This document shows positions 1-4,716 of a stretch of 5,847 nt of DNA, piece by piece. The notes under the pieces are model-generated. The model had not been told where the DNA came from. It was given only the letters and a program-made list of their open reading frames with translations, and ran no database searches. Made by a program: the position numbers and the translations under genes. The stretch's first letter is position 1, and every line of letters starts with the position of its first letter. This stretch comes from Desulfobulbaceae bacterium. GTDB taxonomy: Bacteria; Desulfobacterota; Desulfobulbia; Desulfobulbales; Desulfocapsaceae. Where the stretch lies: contig JAMOMO010000442.1 in assembly GCA_027067035.1 (NCBI GenBank), positions 1 to 5,847 of the forward strand, written 5' to 3'.

Positions 1-98
1 AGATCGCCTTCATTCTCACGATCCTCATCATCCACGAGTATGACCATCTTACCGGCCTTGATATCCTCTACAACTTCCTCAATTGAGCTAACTGCCAT
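1..98 (-). CDS. ribB: 3,4-dihydroxy-2-butanone 4-phosphate synthase (RibB or RibBA), N-terminal fragment
   Basis: Only the first 32 codons and two further bases are in the window; the gene continues past position 1. The reading starts MAVSSIEEVVEDIKAG and then has the acidic signature DDEDRENEGD at residues 23-32. In the RibB family this loop binds Mg2+ and ribulose 5-phosphate, so the enzyme should make the four-carbon precursor of riboflavin in the cytoplasm. The start ATG is at 98-96; the upstream Shine-Dalgarno is weak (AGGTTGG, about 8 nt away). It lies 52 bp downstream of ribE on the same strand, in an AT-rich spacer with no terminator, so cotranscription is likely. Whether a GTP cyclohydrolase II domain follows (RibBA, common in this type of bacterium) cannot be seen. 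The family call is firm. Confidence 0.93.
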   Translation of the reverse strand, partial: MAVSSIEEVVEDIKAGKMVILVDDEDRENEGD

Positions 99-150
99 AA
101 CGACCAACCTATTTATTTAATTTTACTATACTTATTATTCAAGACATCAT

Positions 151-813
151 TCAGAAGAAGCCGTTTTCCGCAAGAAATCCGGGATTGATGCCACTTCCGG
201 CAGCAGATTCTTTTTCTCCTGATTCCCTGGGAAGAAGCATCTTTTCAACATATTTCCCTATGATATCCACTTCAATGTTAACCTTAGTTCCCCGTACAAG
301 CAAGCCAAGAGTAGTGACCTGGAGAGTATGAGGGATTATGGATACCTCAAAGCTGTCCACTGTACAACTATTTACGGTAAGACTCACGCCATTAATGGTG
401 ATGGATCCCTTCTCAATAACATAGCGGCTCAATGACTTTGGAAAAGAAAAGGAAAAGAGGGTAAAATCCCCTTTTGGCTGACGATCCCGAACCGTTGCAA
501 CACAGTCAACATGACCGGAAACAATATGCCCTCCAAGACGGTCTGTCAGCTGCAGAGCCCGCTCCATGTTGACCCGGCCACCGACATTGAGGGCCCCAAG
601 GGTGGTACGGGACAGACTTTCAGGAGAGACATCAACTGTGAAACGGCGGCCCTCGATATTATAGGCAGTGAGGCAGACCCCGTTCACGGCAATGGACTCC
701 CCTTCAACAGGGTTTGTGAGATCAAAATCCGCTTCAAGATCAAAGGCCAGACCACCGCCAGCATTTCGTTTTGCCAGCAGTTTTCCAGTACCTTCTATTA
801 TTCCGGTGAACAT
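151..813 (-). CDS. ribE: riboflavin synthase, alpha subunit type
   Basis: 220 residues, close to the usual 200-220 of the family. It dismutates two 6,7-dimethyl-8-ribityllumazine molecules to riboflavin plus the pyrimidinedione, the last step of riboflavin synthesis, in the cytoplasm. The protein is the expected tandem of two lumazine-binding barrels. Barrel 1 starts with the diagnostic MFTGIIEGTG and has GESIAVNGVCLTAY at 38-51. Barrel 2 starts around RLGGHIVSGHVDC at 92-104 and has INGVSLTVN at 140-148 and IPHTL at 160-164. The C-terminal region ends IEVDIIGKYVEKML, the usual trimer helix, followed by a short Gly/Ser-rich tail. The ATG at 813 is fixed by the conserved MFTG start. No good Shine-Dalgarno is visible, and the gene follows the TPR gene by only 23 bp, so translation may depend on upstream ribosomes. 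In some species the same symbol names lumazine synthase; this protein is clearly riboflavin synthase. Confidence 0.96.
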   Translation of the reverse strand: MFTGIIEGTGKLLAKRNAGGGLAFDLEADFDLTNPVEGESIAVNGVCLTAYNIEGRRFTVDVSPESLSRTTLGALNVGGRVNMERALQLTDRLGGHIVSGHVDCVATVRDRQPKGDFTLFSFSFPKSLSRYVIEKGSITINGVSLTVNSCTVDSFEVSIIPHTLQVTTLGLLVRGTKVNIEVDIIGKYVEKMLLPRESGEKESAAGSGINPGFLAENGFF

Positions 814-836
814 TTCGTTTCAAAGAGGTCAGTGAC

Positions 837-1439
837 TCAGGCTTCCGCTTCCAGTTCCCTGGCACGGGCCATGAACTTCTCAGCAATATTTTTATGTTTA
901 TAGTTGCTGTGGATGGAGGCTATCGTCTTATAGGTGTCAGCTGCTTTCAGCTTCTCATCCTGAGAAAGATAGATATCAGCTATTGTCTCCATAACAGTCA
1001 CTGTTCCCTGGGGATTATTGTTCAGGTTATGGGTCTCAAGCATCCCGAAACAGAGCTCAAGTGCTTTATCATTTTCACCAAGCCCGCGATGGACAACCAC
1101 CAGCTGCACCGAAAGCGCAAGAAGACTCATGGGATCATCAAAACGATCACAGATATCCCAGGCACGCTGATAGTGTTCTCTGGCTTTTGCAAAGTCGCCC
1201 TTTTCCAGACAGACATTTCCCAGCTGGTTTGAGGCATTGGCAATGCCGTCCTGGTGTTTTTTCTCTTCAAACCCCCGTAGTGCATTGTGAAACGCCACCG
1301 CGGCCTGACTGAGGTCTTTGTCCTTCAAAAACTCCAGACCATCTTCATACTCGGCCTGAACGGGATCGGAGGAACGTTTTTTTTCTTCTTTCCGGCCGGA
1401 TTTCTGTATATCGGCCATTGGTTGTATATTGCTAATCAT
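837..1439 (-). CDS. TPR protein with about 40-residue repeats, function unknown
   Basis: 200 residues, no signal peptide and no membrane segment, so probably cytoplasmic. A charged, lysine-rich N-terminus (residues 9-25) precedes about four helical-pair repeats, near residues 29-62, 67-100, 107-140 and 147-180. Repeat 2 shows the classic pattern (QLGNVCLEKGDF, then AREHYQRAWDI). The spacing is close to 40 residues rather than 34, as in the LGN/kinesin-light-chain class of TPRs, which usually bind peptides or protein partners. No catalytic motif is visible. The start at 1439 is chosen because AAGGAG stands 8 nt upstream; the internal Met8 at 1418 is less well placed. The gene is 92 bp downstream of the HEAT-repeat gene and 23 bp upstream of ribE, so it is probably cotranscribed with the riboflavin genes. 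A role as scaffold or assembly factor is inference; the TPR call is sound but the partner is unknown. Confidence 0.85.
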   Translation of the reverse strand: MISNIQPMADIQKSGRKEEKKRSSDPVQAEYEDGLEFLKDKDLSQAAVAFHNALRGFEEKKHQDGIANASNQLGNVCLEKGDFAKAREHYQRAWDICDRFDDPMSLLALSVQLVVVHRGLGENDKALELCFGMLETHNLNNNPQGTVTVMETIADIYLSQDEKLKAADTYKTIASIHSNYKHKNIAEKFMARARELEAEA

Positions 1440-1447
1440 CTATTCAT

Positions 1448-1453
1448 CTCCTT
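1448..1453 (-). promoter_or_regulatory. ribosome binding site of the 200-residue TPR gene
   Basis: AAGGAG read on the minus strand, 8 nt before the ATG at 1439. It is the strongest Shine-Dalgarno in the downstream part of the cluster and decides the start codon of this gene over the alternative Met8. Its strength contrasts with the poor sites of ribE and ribB that follow. Confidence 0.8.
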
Positions 1454-1531
1454 TACTGCCACCGCACGGCAACTGCAGCCCGTTACGGTTTCTACAGATT
1501 CTCTCTTCTCTTTGTGATTTCAGCAGCCGCA

Positions 1532-2671
1532 TCAGGAGGCACTGATCTGCTGCAAAGCAACCTGCACCAGTTCGGAAACCGTGTGCGTAACAGCCTTGCC
1601 CTCTTCCCAGATAATCAGTTCCTCCTGATCATTACTCAACTCCATGAGCTGCATACTCACCTCATTCGCCCTGATCCTGCCAAGCAGCTGCACCACATGG
1701 CCCCGCATGGCGGCTTTGGGGTGTTTCAAAAAATGAAACAGATTGAAAAAAGGTGTCTCACGGATCAGATCAGGCCGCTTCTCAGCAATTTTTGACAGAG
1801 CCCACACCACCTGTACCTGGGTAGACTCATCCCCCATATAGTTCAGCAGATGCCTGGTGAAGGCACCAAAGATATCAGGTCGACCGGCAATTACCTCACC
1901 AAGGGTTTCAATCATTCCCCAGGGAGCAGCAGCTGAATCAGAGCAGGCCTCGAAGAGACGATGTATCAGTTCAGAGACCTGACCTGGCATTTTATCTGCA
2001 ATAACCGAACAGGTCTGACCAATGATCCAGGCCGTTTCCCAGCGCCGCGCCTCATCGACGTCATAAAGCAGCCGCTGCAGCAGTCGCAGGGTTTTTCGGT
2101 TATCATAACAGAGGGACACAAGGGTATCAATATCACCCGTGTTCCGTGCCTCAAGGACAAGCTTTTTATTGACCTTCACCTTTTTTCTCTTCGGATCAAG
2201 CTGTGGTCCGGGAGCAGGTTTCGGAACAGTCTCTCTGAAATCGGCAACGGGCTCGATACCCTCACTTGCCAGGGCCTTTTTTTTGGCTTTTACCCGTTTT
2301 GAAATCTCTGCAATTTCAGTATGGAGCCGGACAAAATAAAGAACGCCACGCACCGGCCTGCCATCAATATTTCTTGTATTGACGACCTGGTGAGTGGTCT
2401 CATCATAATCCTCTACCCTTCCGGTGAGATAATCATCCTCAGGCATCAGATCCCAGGCAAAATCCCAATTATCATTGCAGGCAAAGACCAGGGCCTCCAC
2501 CATGGCGGAACCGATATTGTGTCCTGTGGGATCGCAGGTATAAACCGCACCACACTGACAACGTCCGACCTGAAACTCCTGCATCTTCCGCTCAATGGCA
2601 TCCGTTGCCCGCCCTACTTTCTGGCCGCAAAACGGGCACCATGGGGCTGTGGTTATTTTTTGCTTCTTCAT
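1532..2671 (-). CDS. zinc-ribbon and HEAT-repeat protein, DVU0298-like, function unknown
   Basis: 379 residues, no signal peptide. Seen in the sequence: an N-terminal Cys cluster, CPFC at 12-15 and CQC at 38-40, with another Cys at 46 and His at 51, consistent with a zinc ribbon; a compact domain to about residue 128; a Lys/Pro-rich linker at about 129-170 (PKRKKVKVNKK); then an alpha-helical part with HEAT-like units, for example RRWETAWIIGQTC, PWGMIETLGEVIAGRPD and VVWALSKIAEKRPDLI. The arrangement resembles, from memory, an uncharacterised HEAT-repeat family common in sulfate-reducing deltaproteobacteria and labelled after D. vulgaris DVU0298; that assignment needs a profile search. The start codon overlaps the stop of the upstream TPR gene in an ATGA, which implies translational coupling and probably a shared process. 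A protein-binding platform is the natural inference. The basic linker and zinc ribbon could also suit nucleic-acid binding, but nothing proves it. Confidence 0.85.
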   Translation of the reverse strand: MKKQKITTAPWCPFCGQKVGRATDAIERKMQEFQVGRCQCGAVYTCDPTGHNIGSAMVEALVFACNDNWDFAWDLMPEDDYLTGRVEDYDETTHQVVNTRNIDGRPVRGVLYFVRLHTEIAEISKRVKAKKKALASEGIEPVADFRETVPKPAPGPQLDPKRKKVKVNKKLVLEARNTGDIDTLVSLCYDNRKTLRLLQRLLYDVDEARRWETAWIIGQTCSVIADKMPGQVSELIHRLFEACSDSAAAPWGMIETLGEVIAGRPDIFGAFTRHLLNYMGDESTQVQVVWALSKIAEKRPDLIRETPFFNLFHFLKHPKAAMRGHVVQLLGRIRANEVSMQLMELSNDQEELIIWEEGKAVTHTVSELVQVALQQISAS

Positions 2672-3321
2672 GAACCAGCCAGCTTCTCTTCCAGACCTGC
2701 AATAAAATTAGGATCAACAGAGTAGCCAAGCTCCTGTGCTTTTGCCACATGATTTTTCGCATTGGCATAATCTCCACTGAAAAAGAGCGCCACGGCAAGA
2801 TTGTTCTGGGCAAGTGCCGAATCAGGCTCAAGCTCCGTTGCCTTGCGTGCCGCCTTCAGCGCACGATCATCCTCTCCCTTCATGGTAAGTACCGAGGTGA
2901 GATTCATCCAGACAGTTGCAAGTTTCGGATCATACTGGATAGCACGCTCATACGATTCAATAGACTTATCAAGCTCATTTCGCTGCTGCCAGATGAGACC
3001 GAGGTTGGCATGTGCCTGGGCTGAGGTATCCGGCTGCACTCTGATAGCCATCTCATTGAGTTCCTGTGCCTTATCAAGATTCCCCTGGCCAAAATAGATC
3101 GCACCAAGATTAATCATGGGCTGATTTGCCTGCTCATCAATCTCAATACATTTCTCAAGGCACTCAATGGCATCGTCAATCCTTCCGGCCTTCATATACA
3201 CCAGGCCAAGGTGATGAAAGGCAACCACATTATCAGGCGCCTGTTTACACTTCTTTTCCATCTCAGCGATGACCTTCGGCAGATCTTCCGTCAAATTCTC
3301 TGTATTGTTTTCTTCTGACAT
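2668..3321 (-). CDS. tetratricopeptide repeat protein, five canonical TPRs, function unknown
   Basis: 217 residues, no signal peptide or membrane segment. After an acidic N-terminus (residues 1-25) come five 34-residue TPRs at about 32-65, 66-99, 102-135, 136-168 and 169-202. They show the expected small and aromatic positions, for example LGLVYMKAGRIDDAIECLEK, NLGAIYFGQGNLDKA and NLGLIWQQRNELDKSIESYE. The tandem is of the regular, soluble scaffold kind, with no fused enzyme domain. The start at 3321 has AGAGGG 5 nt upstream. It is the first gene of the likely operon and overlaps the HEAT-repeat gene by 4 bp, so the two products are probably made in fixed ratio and may act together. A candidate sigma70 promoter lies about 120 bp upstream. 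The repeat class is certain; the biological role and partner are unknown. Confidence 0.9.
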   Translation of the reverse strand: MSEENNTENLTEDLPKVIAEMEKKCKQAPDNVVAFHHLGLVYMKAGRIDDAIECLEKCIEIDEQANQPMINLGAIYFGQGNLDKAQELNEMAIRVQPDTSAQAHANLGLIWQQRNELDKSIESYERAIQYDPKLATVWMNLTSVLTMKGEDDRALKAARKATELEPDSALAQNNLAVALFFSGDYANAKNHVAKAQELGYSVDPNFIAGLEEKLAGS

Positions 3322-3408
3322 GATTTCCCTCTAGATTTCAGTATATTTTATTAACTCACTTATTTTATGATATATTCGACACATCCGATATCCAGACATC
3401 CAAACAGA

Positions 3409-3420
3409 ACCGGGCCCGGT
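3409..3420. repeat. 12-bp perfect palindrome
   Basis: ACCGGGCCCGGT is fully self-complementary and GC-only apart from its ends, inside an otherwise AT-rich spacer between ribF and the TPR operon. It lies about 20 bp downstream of the predicted -10 box, so it could be an operator or a small hairpin in the leader. It is not followed by a T-run on either strand that would make it a normal terminator. It may be chance. Confidence 0.4.
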
Positions 3421-3442
3421 GTTACATATTCGGAGCGACTAC

Positions 3443-3470
3443 ACTATAGACACCATCTGCTCACATGCAA
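3443..3470 (-). promoter_or_regulatory. candidate sigma70 promoter of the TPR/HEAT/TPR-rib operon
   Basis: On the minus strand TTGCAT (3470-3465) and TATAGT (3448-3443) are separated by 16 bp. The -10 box matches consensus at five of six positions, the -35 box at three. Transcription would start near 3436, giving a leader of about 115 nt that contains the 12-bp palindrome. The 186-bp gap between ribF and the TPR gene otherwise holds no reading frame. A weak stem (AGCGGA/TTCGCT) just after the ribF stop, with a T-run about 15 nt later, is too loose to call a terminator, so partial read-through from ribF is possible. Confidence 0.4.
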
Positions 3471-3507
3471 GGAGAAAAATTCAGCCGATCAGCAGCGAAA
3501 AGTCCGC

Positions 3508-4479
3508 TCAGCGATTAAAATGTTCTTTGCAGGAAAGTGACAATTCCCTGTACTGCTCCTTCAAAACAGTCTTTGCCTGACTCACATCCTCACTGATCTG
3601 GGCGGCAAGTTCCTTGATCCCTGAGAATTTCTTCTCCGAACGCAGAAATCTCAGCAGATTTACCTTTATCGGTTTCCCGTAGATATCCTGATCAAAATCA
3701 AAAATATGCGTCTCCGCAACCAGACGTTCTTCGCCAAAAGTCGGATTGACGCCAATGTTCAGCACACCGCCATAACACTTACCGGCGCAGACAACCTGAC
3801 ACACATAAACCCCCATTTTAGGGATCAGGTCCTCCCGGTCCATATTGAGATTTGCAGTGGGAAAGCCGATTTCCTTGCCGCCACGCTGCTGACCCAGCTG
3901 CACTTCCCCCCGTATCTGATAAAACCTTCCCAGGAGATTTCTTGCATAAGCCATCTTTCCGGCAGCAACAAGTTCACGCACCTTTGTGGAGCTCACCAGC
4001 ATCCCGTCTTTATGGAGAGCGTCAACCACAGTCACAGAAAAGCCTTTTTCCTTGCCCTGTTTTTGTAAAAATTCGATGTTTCCGGTGCGCCCTTTGCCGA
4101 ATGCATAATCGTAACCGACCACCAGTTCCTTCACCCCGATGGTTCCGATCAGGATATCATCAACAAATGCATCTGCTGTAATGGCTGCCATTTTCATGGA
4201 AAAAGGTATGATAACCAGGACATCAATACCTGCATGTTCAATGAGTTCTATCTTCTGTTCGCAGGTGGAAATCAGTTTTATCCCCTCAGGACGCAAAACC
4301 TGCAGCGGATGTGGGTCAAATGTTATGGCCACACTGATTCCACCGCAACGCTTACTGCGCCCGACGACTTCACTGAACAGCAGCTGGTGACCAAGATGAA
4401 CTCCATCAAAATTCCCTATGGTCACACAGGCATTCGCAAAGGGTTCCGTTATCTCTTCCAGTGTTCTGTATATTTTCAT
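3508..4479 (-). CDS. ribF: bifunctional riboflavin kinase / FAD synthetase
   Basis: 323 residues, typical for RibF (about 305-325). It phosphorylates riboflavin to FMN and adenylates FMN to FAD with ATP, in the cytoplasm. The N-terminal FMN adenylyltransferase domain has the nucleotidyltransferase signature GNFDGVHLGH at 22-31, FDPHP at 54-58, GYDYAFGKGR at 122-131 and SSTKVRE at 163-169. The C-terminal flavokinase domain has GFPTAN at 205-210 (Mg-ATP binding), GVYVC at 223-227, NIGVNPTFG at 241-249 and the likely catalytic base Glu256 in VAETHIFDFD. All expected key residues are present, so both activities should be intact. The ATG at 4479 gives the standard MKIYR start; AAGAG about 4 nt upstream is a modest ribosome site. 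The gene is divergent from tRNA-Leu and is separated from the downstream TPR operon by 186 bp, so it is probably its own unit. No FMN riboswitch is visible in the short leader. Confidence 0.97.
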   Translation of the reverse strand: MKIYRTLEEITEPFANACVTIGNFDGVHLGHQLLFSEVVGRSKRCGGISVAITFDPHPLQVLRPEGIKLISTCEQKIELIEHAGIDVLVIIPFSMKMAAITADAFVDDILIGTIGVKELVVGYDYAFGKGRTGNIEFLQKQGKEKGFSVTVVDALHKDGMLVSSTKVRELVAAGKMAYARNLLGRFYQIRGEVQLGQQRGGKEIGFPTANLNMDREDLIPKMGVYVCQVVCAGKCYGGVLNIGVNPTFGEERLVAETHIFDFDQDIYGKPIKVNLLRFLRSEKKFSGIKELAAQISEDVSQAKTVLKEQYRELSLSCKEHFNR

Positions 4480-4518
4480 TTTGCTCTTTTATGATTTCCT
4501 ACAATCATGTTGTTCTTT

Positions 4519-4548
4519 TTTACATTGCCACGAAGAAAGTCTTGACAA
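4519..4548 (-). promoter_or_regulatory. candidate ribF promoter, overlapping the tRNA -35 box
   Basis: Read on the minus strand, TTGTCA (4548-4543, five of six matches to consensus) and TGTAAA (4524-4519, four of six) are 18 bp apart. Transcription would start near 4511, about 30 nt before the ribF ATG. The -35 box shares five base pairs with the -35 box of the plus-strand tRNA promoter. The spacing is acceptable but the -10 is only fair, so this is a tentative call. Confidence 0.35.
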
Positions 4549-4570
4549 AAGCTTTCAGGACAAGCATATT
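4542..4570 (+). promoter_or_regulatory. sigma70 promoter of tRNA-Leu
   Basis: A perfect -35 box TTGACA (4542-4547), a 17-bp spacer and a -10 box CATATT (4565-4570, four of six). The predicted start near 4577 leaves only about 4 nt before the mature tRNA 5' end, so RNase P would remove a very short leader. No clear GC-rich discriminator of the stringent type is visible. Confidence 0.75.
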
Positions 4571-4580
4571 TACCAGCGTT

Positions 4581-4667
4581 GCCGAAGTGGCGGAATTGGT
4601 AGACGCGCTAGGTTCAGGGTCTAGTGGGCGCATGCCCGTGGAAGTTCGAGTCTTCTCTTCGGCACCA
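4581..4667 (+). tRNA. tRNA-Leu(CAG), CCA encoded
   Basis: 87 nt, class II. The acceptor stem GCCGAAG (4581-4587) pairs fully with CTTCGGC (4657-4663), followed by discriminator A and an encoded CCA. D stem GCG/CGC (4590-4592, 4604-4606); anticodon stem 4608-4612 with 4620-4624; loop TTCAGGG giving anticodon CAG at 4615-4617, which reads leucine codon CUG. The long variable arm is GGGC-GCAT-GCCC (4626-4637), as required for leucine. The T stem GGAAG/CTTCT encloses TTCGAGT. The D-arm and anticodon region closely match the E. coli tRNA-Leu(CAG) as I remember it. It is a stand-alone gene with its own promoter and terminator. Its 3' end is a common type of integration site, but no duplicated copy of it is visible in the window. 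Confidence 0.98.
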
Positions 4668-4675
4668 TTATTGTG

Positions 4676-4716
4676 AAGGCCTTATCTCAGTACAACTGTG
4701 GTAAGGCCTTTTTTTT
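4676..4716 (+). terminator. intrinsic terminator of tRNA-Leu
   Basis: AAGGCCTTA (4676-4684) pairs perfectly with TAAGGCCTT (4702-4710), followed by a run of eight T (4709-4716). The 17-nt loop can itself pair (CAGT 4688-4691 with ACTG 4695-4698), extending the stem with a single T-T mismatch. It starts only 9 nt after the CCA end. The reverse strand has no T-run after the stem, so it should act only in the plus direction. Confidence 0.93.

Noticed and set aside
99..150. Possible FMN riboswitch or promoter upstream of ribB
   Set aside because: The spacer is only 52 bp and AT-rich, far too short for an FMN aptamer; a TTGAAT box lacks a good -10 partner.
511..903. 130-codon plus-strand open frame
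   Set aside because: It is antisense to ribE and the TPR gene; its composition is that of a shadow frame and it has no domain or ribosome site.
1454..1531. Terminator between the HEAT-repeat gene and the 200-residue TPR gene
   Set aside because: Only a weak TGCC/GGCA stem without a T-run is visible on the minus strand.
2321..2725. 134-codon plus-strand open frame
   Set aside because: Antisense to the HEAT-repeat gene across its conserved Cys cluster; no independent support.
4461..4676. 71-codon plus-strand frame crossing the tRNA
   Set aside because: Its C-terminal half is the translation of tRNA-Leu itself, a known annotation artefact.
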